From contig OZ316898.1 in NCBI GenBank assembly GCA_973895155.1, forward strand, positions 14,198,001-14,262,000: DNA of 64,000 bases. The letters are read 5' to 3'. This DNA is from Marsupella aquatica. Its lineage: Eukaryota; Marchantiophyta. Under the pieces are notes generated by a model. That model worked only from the letters and a program-made list of their open reading frames with translations, searched no databases and was not told the origin of the DNA. The stretch's first letter is position 1; each line of letters starts with the position of its first letter. Shown here piece after piece: positions 33,533 through 44,869 of the stretch. The translations under genes and the position numbers were made by a program.

Positions 33533-35062
33533 ACTCGGCTGACCATCCTAGAATGATCAATCTGAGTGGCAAGTTAGAGTCTCAAGATATGTAATACTTA
33601 GCAAGAATCTGCTTAAGGCGTACATCTTATAAACAGTCAGTATCTGTTTTTCATAGTATAGTTTGCATGATATAGTCCGATCATTAAACTTCGATCGGAA
33701 CACGGCTGCTAATAGTCCAATAGTTTCGCCTACTTTTGTGAAGGACATACTTTCTTGTGAAGACTTTGTTTTTGCCAAACATGCAAAGCACCCGTTATAT
33801 ATATTATAAGTATTTTGAATTCTACCCTGTTTGCATATCTGATGCTAAATACACTTCCTCTTAAATGCTTTGGAGAAAAAAGTGAACCCAAACAGCAAAC
33901 CCCCTTTTCCTGCACTTGCATTGGGTTTTGTCTCCAATTTATTTTGTGGTGTAGACATTTACAGCTGAAACTTGTTTTGCTGTATGAACATTTTGCTAAA
34001 TTTTAAAGTTATAAGTGCTGCATGATATGCTAAATTGGAACTTCACAAAAAAATAGTGGCTAGGATGGTGGAAAAGCCATTGTTTCTATAGGAATGTGAA
34101 ACAAAAAGTACAGATCTACTAGTTTTTGTGGTTGTGTTTGTTTGGCTTGGCTTTAGTTTGGCATCAAGAAATGTTGCAAAGGAAAGTTGCAAGACAAGTA
34201 GGTCATTATAATATGCAATTCAAGTTAAAGGTGTTGCAAAAAGACTGATTTGATAAAATGTTGTGGTTTTGATCAAACTTAAAAAATTAGAAAAGGTTTG
34301 ATTTCTCTTTGAAACTCAAAGCTGAGAGAAATGCAAAAGCTAACACGTGTCTCACAGGTCTTAGTTCACATTCAACCCTAAATATTCCAACGTACCCTTT
34401 CTAGGAACATAGAAATAGTCAGTTGTAAAACAATTCCTACCAGAATTATGTTGTGGTCGCCCTAAACTTATTTCATAGTTCACCACATTGTTGTCATCGA
34501 TAAATTTTGTTTAGTGGTGACCCCGGTGGTGACCTAGATACCAGCAAGTTAAGTCCAAGTAAAATTAGTGAACCCCCCTGTGATGCTAGCACATTGAAGA
34601 TTGCTATTCGACAGTCAAAGAAGATTCTACGGAAAGTGTCAGCTGATGAGAAGAGGAATGTGCATCCTCCAAAGTCTGGTCCATCTACTATATAGCTAGT
34701 CCCTATAAGCTAGGGGCCTTCACTATCTAGGGCTGGCCAAGCTCCGGCCCTGTTGGGAAGACAGTTGTTGCTACCCAGATATTTGCCGGCGGGTCAGAGG
34801 TTGGGAGATCCTAAGAGGGGACAACGCTGACTGGGGGATCAGCACATCTGGACCACTATAATTGGGACTCGTACTTCTTCTAAGAAACGCACTGGACAGA
34901 GTTCTCATGGCGGTGGACCAAGTGCACAAAAAAAAAACCAACATTGGAGAAAGTGCCAATTAAGTGAACTCATTTGGAGCAGAAGGCCCAATCACTGTCA
35001 ATGGATGCTTGTGTGATGTATCAGGAAGAGTTTTGCAAAGATGTGGAGTTCAAGAGGAGACA
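33533..35062. other. No supported gene
   Basis: A/T-rich. A 62-codon open frame at 34507-34695 (Lys/Ser-rich) has no recognised domain. Confidence 0.5.
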
Positions 35063-36340
35063 ATCACCATATATATTGATATTGGACAACTCTACCCACA
35101 GTTGGGCACAGTTTGGGAGAAATCTTTAGAACTATCAATCTATCAAGTGAGGCCTCTTGGTTGACCCAAAGGAGTGACCAAAGTGAGCCTCCTCCAGTAA
35201 TGTCTGATTCAACCGTTGTGCCACTCCATTCTGTTGCGGGGTCTCCGGTACAATGTAACAACACTTGAGGCCAAGGTCCTGACCAAATTGGTCAAACTCA
35301 TTGGACTTATACTCGCCACCGTATCTGACCAAACACACTTCAACTCCTTCTCAATTTGTAGCTCCACCATGGCTTTCCACTCCTTGAAGATCTCAAATAC
35401 TTGAGACTTCTCCATCATGTAGTCTCGGGGGTCTCACTATATGGATGTCTCCCCATCCCCTGTGACGTTTTTAGGCCTCGGACCCCCTAAAATGTAAGAA
35501 AAAAAATATTATTTTTCAATCCCTATAAAGTTGGAATATTCTTGGAATATTCCAAAAATTTGGTTAGAAAGACCCTAATGTTCTTATAAGTCTCAAAATT
35601 GAATTTAAAGGACCCTATTGTTCTTCTACAAAAATTCTTAAGTCTTCCCTTCAAACCAATAAATTGACCTTATACTTTGTCGCACGTGATGTGCCATTTT
35701 TGTGGAAGTGAAACCCCCGAGCATGTAGTACAACCAACACATTCAAGAGTAAATCATCTACAAACGTCATAAAATATTTGGCTCCACCTAACGACGGCTC
35801 CAGCGCTCGACCCCAAACATCCAAATGTACATACTCAAGAATCTCATGAGAATGGTAGGAACTTGAACTGAAACTTATAAGACACGTTGGACACACGTGA
35901 TAAGAGGAACCCAAATCCAACATCCATTTATCGTCATACACACAATTAACAACACCAATACATAGCGCTTTAGCACCATCCTCATGATTAGCAATCACTA
36001 TGCCAGTCAAAGATGAAGATGCACCATCAGAAGTACCTAGACGCTTCTGCTTGGTCAAAGAAGGGCAAGACCACTTGGTGTGGCCCTTCTCATGGCAATG
36101 TCAACATTGAACCTTCTTACCACAAGACTTAGTTTTAGATTTGTTATGAAATCTAGACCTAGATTGATCCGCAATACGCTCAGTTGATCTACCTCTAACC
36201 ACTAAGACAAGACACTCATCATCACAAATAGATAGATGTTGCTTGCTCCATTATGCAAGAATAACTGTAGCCTTCACCGCATCCAGCTTCAACGTAGTCT
36301 TGTCATGCATGATGACTGTTACCAACATCAAAAAGCTCTT
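35063..36340 (-). pseudogene. Copia-type retrotransposon remnant (gag end to integrase)
   Basis: On the minus strand, a zinc-knuckle region (HCHEKGHTKWSC, with TGA just before HC) is followed by a protease-like WMLDLGSSYHVCP, where the usual DSG is DLG, and integrase parts LEYVHLDVWG and YFMTFVDD. After the 298-bp insertion come EKSQVFEIFKEWK, GGEYKSNEFDQF and TPQQNGVAQRLNQTLLE. The order matches Copia Pol up to the integrase core. Reverse transcriptase, RNase H and LTRs are absent, and frames shift more than once. Confidence 0.85.
35424..35721. mobile_element. 298-bp TIR element, complete copy
   Basis: It starts CTCGGGGGTCTCACTATA and ends GTGAAACCCCCGAG, with CATGTAGT on both sides (35416-35423 and 35722-35729). 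It interrupts the Copia integrase just after FVDD and before MEKSQVF. It is non-coding. Related sequences lie at 1-199, 7620-7845 and 11110-11215. Confidence 0.93.
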
Positions 36341-37339
36341 TGGAAGTGACTTTTGATTTTGAATGAATGTGATTCACTAGTGGAGCCCTAAACCCTAAAC
36401 ACTTTATCCCATTTTTAAAATTTCCTGCATTTTTCAACCAAGAGCTTCATATCCGGTATCCCACTTTGCATCCAACATCATTTTCTCATATTTTGTCATG
36501 CCAAAACTGGATTTTTGAAGATTGAATCCCAAACCGGATACGTCATATCCCATTTGGGATTCATCCTTGTCATTTCCAAAAAGATATATGACTCTCACCT
36601 ATTTTTCTAGTCTGACTTGGGAAATTCAAATATGCATACAGAGTGTGGACTGCTCGGGAGCAAGCGGATGTGGGAGCGAGAAGAAATGAGCCAAAAGTTT
36701 TGAGTCAGGGATAACCAAGCATATATTCCCCCAAACAAATTTGAAGTCAAGTACAAACCCCAAAATTGAATCCACAAAAAAGAACTTGCAAGAGGACCCA
36801 GCACACGGTCGCCAGCCCATTGAGGTATATATATGGCCCTACAAAACCTGAATTCAAGCACGGCCATAAAATTTCAATACCCTAAACCCGACCAAACCCC
36901 ATATCCAAGCCAAACTCATATTGCAAGTTACCCAACACAGCAGGCCAATTCAAACCCCCTTATTATTTAAGCCTTAAAACTAAGTTTCCCATATATATAA
37001 AACCCAAAGGAGAAGCATCACAAATCACTTGGGAAAGCCATTGAAGAGGTCCAATGAATTCTATGAGGGGTCCAATACAACCCGTAACGCAATGTCCAAT
37101 TGTAGATCCCATACGTTATGCATCGGACATTCCGATGCGGGATTGATCGGACTTTGCAGGAGTTATTGAAAACCTGAAGTCCCGATGCAGGTGCGAAAAC
37201 CCACGCTTTGGGCCTTCCTTTTGACAATGTTCTTTGTGGCTTTTTGTGTAAGGCTGAGACAAGAAGAGCAATTGGGGAGGAGGAGAGATGGTGGGGGAGG
37301 GAGGATCGGGTGATGGAGGAGATGGGGCTGGGCCATCTT
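36341..37339. other. No supported gene
   Basis: Includes a short telomere-type run near 36388. Otherwise nothing recognisable. Confidence 0.5.
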
Positions 37340-38420
37340 GATCTTATGATGAGCTGATGAGAGATCTATTTGTTGCCATGTGTTCCCTCAGTTCGGTTTT
37401 GTATGCCAACCTCATCCCACCCTGTGTAGTCATGTCTCCTCTTTGCACTAATGCTTCCGCTTCCCTATGCACCCTGCCACAAAAATCATCTTCACATTTT
37501 ATAGAATCACATAGAGTGCAAGTGAGGTTTTCAAAACCACCTCCATTAATGGACACCTTGTGACATTGCTTGTGCCTAAAACACCCTATATACCAACAAC
37601 TAACTGACTAGTTACATTGAAAACCTCAGCACAGGATGTACGGTCACAATCCCACTGACACATTTCCTCCCTCTTGATCATCAAGTATGCCTTTCACAGC
37701 CATAGAATCCCTTGTCCACTTCACCTCTGACTCCCACAAACCCCAACAAAGCAAACTTAAACTTGGCTCAATGGAGGAATACAACCCACCTCTGCCTAAA
37801 CTGCTCCCTGCAGCAGAGCTGTCCTCTCTAAAGAAATTCAGAATAGAATTTTGAGATGGAAACAGATCATGAGCATCAGGCTTCCTTGGTCTCCCCTTCT
37901 TCCCTGCCCTCAGTGCAGCCTGGGTACTGGTGACGACGTTCTCAAGTGCATCCATATGATCCCGACAGACAAGGTGTTGCCTTAAATTGTGTTCCAAATT
38001 GGATTTCTTAGGGCACATGTCAGTATGTAGCTTGCCACAGACTATACATGCATCTGACCTTAAACAGGAATGACCTCTGTGCAAATGTTGGATTAGTGGG
38101 AGATGGTGTGATAGAGAACACTTCTACCATGGGCCCACCTACCTCTGCATTCAACTTTCCCACTATTTCCACACCAGCCCCTATTTGCATACTATGATCA
38201 AACAATGGCTGTTGTATAGTGTCAGCAGCCGTTACCAAAGCCCCAGGTATACCCCTTTGCTTCCACCAATTGTCCTTGTGTTTAGGGTTGGTCATGTGCT
38301 TTGTCTTGAAATTGCTAAAGAAATTTGCAATGGACTTGAGCACCTGTGAATTGGTTGCATTCCCATAAGTCTTCCTACACTCTAAGCATTCATCAATAGT
38401 TTCACTAATTCTGGAATATT
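37340..38420 (-). pseudogene. Second, truncated copy of the zinc-finger/AT-hook transposon protein
   Basis: Reading leftward: ECLECRKTYG, SIANFFSNFKTKHM, FLFKVRCM, a frame change, then CPKKSNLEHNLRQHLVCRDH, GKKGRPRKPDAHD, SQNSILNFFRED, LSLLCWGLW, MAVKGILDDQEGG and finally EDDFCGRVHREAEAL. Each piece has a counterpart in the same order within 3200-4170. The catalytic part is missing, so only the DNA-binding half remains. The shared SLLCWG ... KGIL junction shows where the 2.7 kb copy lost its frame. Confidence 0.75.
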
Positions 38421-39350
38421 ATTAACGATTTGGAAATTTCATAACAACTTTTTGGAAATTGAAATCAACTAAATTGTAGATAAATATGAGACTTATCAAT
38501 ATCATATTTGAAATTTTTTGATCAAGATATATGAAGCTTAACAAGCTACTCCTAATAAATCTATGCATAACATACAATGTACTCTAGAACTCAAGTTATA
38601 GGGAAAAGAATAATTGGTGTTGGAAATTTCATGATCAAAAATTGGACAAAAGAATGTCCAGAGTTAGTGAAATCACTGATATTCTAGATGACCTCGACAC
38701 TCCTCTCCCTCATCCCACGTCCGCACTCTCCACTTGTGCTCACCAAAGCCCTTCTGCACAAGGAAGATCTGCAAGGTTAGGAGTTTGAAAGAGGGGAATA
38801 TATGGGGTAAGTAGGGAAATTAACCCCAACGTACCTCATGCTCCCCGCCCCCTTACTATTGGGGGTAATTTCCAGAAGATGAGTTGGGAATTCATTCCCC
38901 TCTTATCAAAGCGATTCATGGTAAGGTATTTGTCCCATATTTAGTAGGGAACCAAATCTCCTTGTAGTGGACGGGCTGCTATGCTTGTAAATTACCTATG
39001 TCCCTAGGGTAATCATTCGGTGTGTCTTGCAAGTGCATAACCTAAACCCTAAACACACACAAAAGAACACAAGAAAGAATACCAAAGAAACAGTGGACAT
39101 GAGAAACAGTGGACATGATTCAAAGATGAAGTGTTCAATTCATAATGCTCCCGCAGGAGGCTCGAACAGGTACATATGTGGCAAGGAAAGACCCACTCAG
39201 GCTCTGTCCTCCTAGTCTCATCGTTGTCCCGCTGCACTAAAATCACAACGGGAGGAAACGAGAGTGGCACTGACAAGTAAACGAACAGTAAGAGTGTCAC
39301 TGCCTAACTGACTCAAGCACCGAAGAGAGCCTTAGCTAAAACTCATCTAG
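38421..39350. other. No supported gene
   Basis: No domains on either strand; a short CCCTAAAC piece lies near 39045. Confidence 0.5.
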
Positions 39351-42300
39351 CTACTCTGATGCATTGAACCTCTGCTGCCGATTCTCTCCCAGAATGAACT
39401 CCAGATTTTGTTCCATGTTATCTTTTTTCCCGGTTGCACAGCCATACATGATGTCCCTGATCATCACTCGTTTTTTGTTCTGCACAAAACATGCAACATG
39501 CGTACAATTAGAGACCACATATATGGAATTTGTAATTCATCATTACTAGTGAGTGCGTGCAGGAATTGTTAGGCAAAGCACGCGAACTGAAATACCCCAA
39601 TAATACCCCATACACAGAGTGACTTTATTCACCTTGCAGTCCACGCAAGCACTTCTAATCTTACCTGCAGCTCCAAAATCTTCAACTCAATCGAATCTTT
39701 GGCGATAAACCTGACAACTTTCACCGGCCTTGTTTGCCCTATACGATGTGACCGATCGACGGCCTGGTCCTCTACCGTGGGATTCCACCACCCGTCTACC
39801 ATAAGAACATGTGTAGCCTCAGTGATGTTGAGTCCTGTGTTCGTTGCCATCAAGGACAAGAGGATAATGCTGATCTGCATGAAATGAGTAGAAACAGTTT
39901 AATTAGAATATGAAGAGTTTACCCTTTGAACAAATACAGACACCGATCTGCACGGATAATGACGGTTGTACCTCTGGGGTCGTCTTGAAATCATTCAAGG
40001 CTTGTTCTCTGACATTGGAATTCATTCCTCCATCAATCCTTGTGAACTTTAGACCAGCCTTCAGAATGTGTGGCTCAAGCATGTTGAGACACGAAGTCCA
40101 TTGTGAGAAAACAAGAGCCTTCTGCCTGGGCACAAAGCTTTCGCTGCTGCCCTGTCTTGTAGTGTCCAGCGGAATCGACTTCAGGTATTCCAAGACTGCA
40201 TCAAATTTTGGAGAAGGTGGGTGTCGGACATCATATTCTCTTCGCGCCTTCCCTTTTGACTCCGCACCACCATTCACTAGCCTCAAATCAGCTGGCCTGT
40301 ATAGGACCTGGGCTGTCACGTATTTTGAACATTTTGCCGATTTGCAGGTTCCAGCTTCCCGGTCTATTGCACAAATGCCACAGTATACATGGCCATAGCC
40401 AGAAATCTGAAATGGACTTCCAATCAAGCCCCCCTGCACAATCCAACCGTTAAAGTGAGTGCGTGCAGAAATTGTTAGGCAAAGCACGTTAATTGAAATA
40501 CCTCAATCATACCCCAATAATACCCCAATCATACCCCATACATAGAGTGACTGTAGTCACCTTGCAGTCCACGCAAGCACTTCCAATCTTCAATTGCTGA
40601 AACTCTGACACGAGTCGGGCTCGTTGAGGCTCACTAAGGGGCGTTCTTTGCACTTTGTTCCCAATCTCCTCTTCGCAAATTTTACATAAGGAAGGAAGTT
40701 TTGGGTGCACTGCAAATTGTCGCAACCGGAGCAGAACGCTCAACACATTCGATAAGGCACCTCTTTCGGCGTCACGGAATTCCTACAACATTACAGGCAC
40801 ATTAATTGCCACCGAACAGACACCTTCAAGGGATCAAATTGAACTCTCATACGTCTTCAACATTGGGGATTATTAAGAGCCTTACGTACCTTGTATAACT
40901 CCTTACTCTTTTCCTCCTGATCAAAATAAGCGTTTCGTTCTTGCTGTGTTCTCCATTCAACAATTTGCACCTCGATCATCTTAGGGGGCAGTGGGAGTAT
41001 GCCTGCATGTAAGCACAGTGGCAGGGTAAATGCACAATTGATAAAGAAATCAGGCTTGGGATTAAACAAAGTGAACTCTACCATGATATATGCATGCACG
41101 CTTACTTTTGTCTCTCCTGAGCGCAATCGCAACCAAGTGTTTCGAGAGGATGCCATTCGCTATCTTTGGCCTTGTCTTCAGCAGCTTCTTTAACTGCGAG
41201 AATTAATTCCACTCTCCTAGAGGATAATACCTCAGAAAACTGAAGTAAGGAAATAGATCAGAAGCCTCGTTCTGTATGGGTGTACCGCTTAGGCACCACC
41301 TCCTCTCTGCCTTGAGACAACGCGAGGCCTTGAAATTTTGACTAGTTTTATTTTTCATGACATGACACTCATCCAGGACTACTCTAAGCCAACTAATCTT
41401 AAACAGTGGACCTACAAGTCTAGGTTTTTTTACAGGTCTCTTCATACTCCCTTTTGGCACGCTGGACGTCTTTGGAGCAATGGGAGACTCCCCTGTCATG
41501 ATTGAGTACGTAGTGACAACCACGTCATGGCTTGAAATAAAGTTGATGTCTTTATTCCTCTTGTTGTGGTAGAGGAGGACCTTCACTTTTGCTATCTTGG
41601 AGGTCCTTGCAGCTATTTCTTGGCCCCATTGAATCACCACGCTGGCTGGACAAACAACTAGAGTTGGCCCACACTTATGAGGGCGATTCGCGAGAAATAG
41701 CGCTTTGACATGCATGGTTTTCCCCATTCCCTAAAAAAATCCAAGCCAAGAAAACGGTCAGGGACCCACTCACTTGCAGACAAGGTGCGCGCGTACCCCT
41801 AACATACTCCAAAAATACCCCCAAAGTATCCCGCTGAATGAAAATAATGAGTGCGACTTCGGCTTAATTTGGGGGCTTTTGTACCTGGTCATCCGCCAAC
41901 ATCCCACCAATTGGAGAGCTTTTTCCGGATTCGTGTTCCAACATCCATGCAAGACCAATCCGTTGGTGTGGATATAGAGCTGTAGTCATTGTACCAGGTG
42001 GAGGGCATGCCTCCTCTGTCAAGTGAGACCCTTGGATATCAATCTGCGGATCCCGCTCACAGCCAAGTTAGATATGCTTGAACATTGTTTCTGAAAAAAC
42101 AGTAATCACACAACAAAGGAAAAAAATCGCTAACCTTTCCACTCTCTGTGGCACACTCTTCCCAGTGAATGTCTTGTTCTGAATGCTCGTCATCCTCCAC
42201 TTCATCTTCTTCTTCTTCTTCCTCTACCTCTTCCTCTTCCTCCACTTCGATAGCCCTCCTCTTCGCTGGTGAGTGACTGCCACTCGGAATAGAGTCCTCT

Positions 42301-44296
42301 CGCCCTCTCTTTGAAGCACGAGGCAAATTTGGTTGTTGTGAAATGTGACTCGTCCTAGCCTCCCATCCCGGACTCTTAGTTGGAACATGAAATAGAACAG
42401 AAATCGGAGGTGACCCTGGTACTTCTGATGCAATTGCACCCGACGATTTGTCCTCCTCTGTAGCTGAGACCTCTACTTTTGATGTTGGTGCAGCATTTGG
42501 TGCCTCTCCTTCTAAAAGTGACATCTCTTCTTCTGATGCCGGTACCTCTACCAGTACTGGTGGTGCGGCTGCCTGTAACTCTACCAAAACTGGTGAGTCA
42601 CCTCCACTCGACATAGACTCCTCTCGCTGTATCTTTGAAGTAGGATAATGAATTGGGAAAGTACCTGCTTCTGCTGGTGCTGCTACTGGTACCTCTACTA
42701 TAGCTGGAACACCAGGATAATAAATTGGGAAAGTACCTGCTTCTGCTGGTGCTGCTGCTGGTACCTCTACTATAGCTGGAACACCAGAAACTGGCGGTAA
42801 CTCTGAAATTGGGCTACGCTATGATGCCTCTACATCATAACCTGCATGTACCCTGGCACCAAGACCTACCAGAACCTCACAACATCTCTCGTCACCTCCG
42901 CTCTCACCTTCTCCACTCGATGTCTCACTGCCAACTTGTTCTGAATGCAACCCAACCTGCCTTTCCAATTCTAATATGCGGACTCTCTATCTGTCGTTTT
43001 CTTTCATCAAATCGAGGACCAATTTTTTATGATTCTCCACAGCTTCTTGTAGCATGTCCAATTTTTCTGCAAGATCAACCTCTAGCGCACGTATGTGCTG
43101 TGATAGAACATGCATGCACTCTGGCATAGAGGGCGGCGATTTGTGCTCACCCTGAGGACATTTCTATTCATCCCTGGAGAATTGGGGCGCAACCTCCGAT
43201 GGGTGCCCCTCACCGTCAGACGCACCATCCCCTTCCTCGTCCTCTTGTGAGCCATCTTCTCCTTCCTCGTCCTCTCGTGATCCGTCATCCCCTTCCTCGT
43301 CCTCCTGTGAGCCACTGTCCCCGTCCTTGTCCTCTTCTGAGCCAGCCTCCCCTTCCTCGTCCTCTTGTGAGCCATTGTCCCCTTTCTCCTTGTTGTCCTC
43401 CTCATGATCATCTTCGTGTTGTTCGACCATAAGCTCCTCCAGCGAATACCCGTAGTGTACAAGAATCTGCGTTATAGCAGTGCCACAGTAGCAAGGAAGT
43501 CGTTTGTCTACGACACCATTCTTCGATAGGTGTGACTTTAACCTGAGGATCTCACTCGTCAGATTATCGTACACCAAATGTGCCCAATCGGGCTTCACCA
43601 CGGGAGTTTCAGCTCCTCTAAAATGATCACGTACCCTAATCGTATCCCACCAATACGCCCAGTATACCCACATGTCTTTTGAGGTGACTTGAGTGGGTTT
43701 GCTCTTGCCTGAGAGCAATTCAGAAATCGCCCTGATTATCCCACACCACTGCATATATGGCGCAGTGATTTTGTCTAGACTGTATGGGTTGCCTTTCGTC
43801 TTGGCGGAAAACATGGAATTTAGTTGACCTTGGACCAACCCAGGTTTAAATCGGGCCCATTCTCCAGACGGAAAAGCAAATGCAGCTCGCAATACCTCTC
43901 TGTTGAATGTGTGAGTTGCACCCCGGAATGACACACAGTTTCGACCTTGATCATACCCTACTGCAAACTCCTTTACAGCAGGAATTGCAACTCTGGGCCA
44001 GTCGAGTTCAAAACATGGAACCAAACCAGCTTTTCTAGCTAAATTATGGTCTGCAGGGGCCATCCCTAGATAATGCCGTATTACCCTCCCCGAGCATGAC
44101 TTCCAAATCATCTCCATCACGACTGTACAAACAAAGCAGGCCTTAGTTGCGCCATTCTAACAATCGATCAATATACTTCATGCGGAATTAAGAACCAAAG
44201 GAGTTGAGTGAAAGAGGGGTACATACGATCTGTGATATCCTCATCGCTCTGCATCAACAATGCGACCGGCGCTGGACGATCATGTCGACAAACCAT
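39351..44296 (-). pseudogene. Chimeric transposon-domain/SNF2-RING helicase gene, nine exons
   Basis: Exons: 44296-44227, 44122-42135, 42055-41885, 41730-41106, 41002-40890, 40782-40561, 40433-39972, 39874-39665, 39479-39351; every border is GT-AG and in phase. Exon 2 encodes a domain resembling plant transposon proteins (VSFRGATHTFNREVLRAAF), acidic GSQEDEEG repeats, a Leu-heptad coil (ILELERQVGLHSEQ), two copies of VPAIVEVP-AAAPAEAGTFP and a KRRAIEVEEEE stretch. Exons 3-9 encode a RAD5/RAD16-class SNF2 ATPase: LYPHQRIGLAWMLEHE, GMGKT, DECH, LSGTPIQN, a RING (CVDC ... GHVYCGIC), KALVFSQW, IDGGMN and DRSHRIGQTRPVKV. Four in-frame stops break it: TAG at 43164, 42987 and 42819, TAA at 41203. 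All could be Gln codons changed by C-to-T. The family remodels DNA or removes DNA-bound proteins in the nucleus. It is probably a recent pseudogene, unless there are two genes. Confidence 0.75.
39551..39663 (-). repeat. Intragenic duplicate of a splice-site segment (copy 1 of 2)
   Basis: GTGAGTGCGTGCAGGAATTG to CCACGCAAGCACTTCTAATC matches 40457-40590 with small changes, including the ATACCCCAATAATACCCCAT run. Copy 2 spans the RING exon end and intron; this copy lies in the last intron of the SNF2 gene. Confidence 0.85.
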
Positions 44297-44869
44297 ACTT
44301 TCACCAATCCTCCAACGTCACCCCGCGCTCGTCGATACTTGCTTCCGTCGCTAACACCCCAAGTGTTATCCAATGGCAGACTTGTCAGCCACAAAGATCT
44401 ACGAAACCTATACAATCAAAGACTGCAGCAAAAGAGCTCGCACCATTGCCCAAAGCTTATAAGGAATTCCTCATAGGGCGTTCATGTGCCCAGTGGCATG
44501 CATCATTTAGTCACTGCAGTTTCAGTAGTAGATCTCACAACAAAGATTTTGTCTCCGATCGGTGGCACCGCCCTTTCACTACCCCAACGTACATTTTGTC
44601 ATGTTCGCAAGTAACCTGGTAATACCCATCCCTTATGTCACGTCCGACCCAGAATCCAATGATATTTGTGACCCGTGCCGTCCCCGATCATACCCCGTGC
44701 GAAGCACCATAGCGTCACCATCACAGGCTCACGTCTGACCTACATCTCACACATCCTACGGTCTGCATCCTGGTCAGTATTCAGTTATTGACAAAACGGC
44801 GCCTCTCAAGTGTTGTCATATCCCATAGTATCTTTCTTTTTGTCGTACTTGGGACTTTCCATGGTATTA
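44297..44869. other. Spacer between SNF2 chimera and TNP2-like gene
   Basis: No gene supported. It would contain the promoter of the SNF2 chimera. Confidence 0.5.

Noticed and set aside
11933-43166. A variant genetic code with TAA/TAG read as Gln
   Set aside because: Several stops fall at Gln positions, but long TNP2, AP2, Ulp1 and SET frames contain none, TGA stops and frameshifts occur as well, and genes end at normal TAG/TAA. Decay by C-to-T change is simpler.
43199-43432. Pro/His-rich plus-strand frame opposite exon 2 of the SNF2 chimera
   Set aside because: Shadow of the acidic GSQEDEEG repeat.
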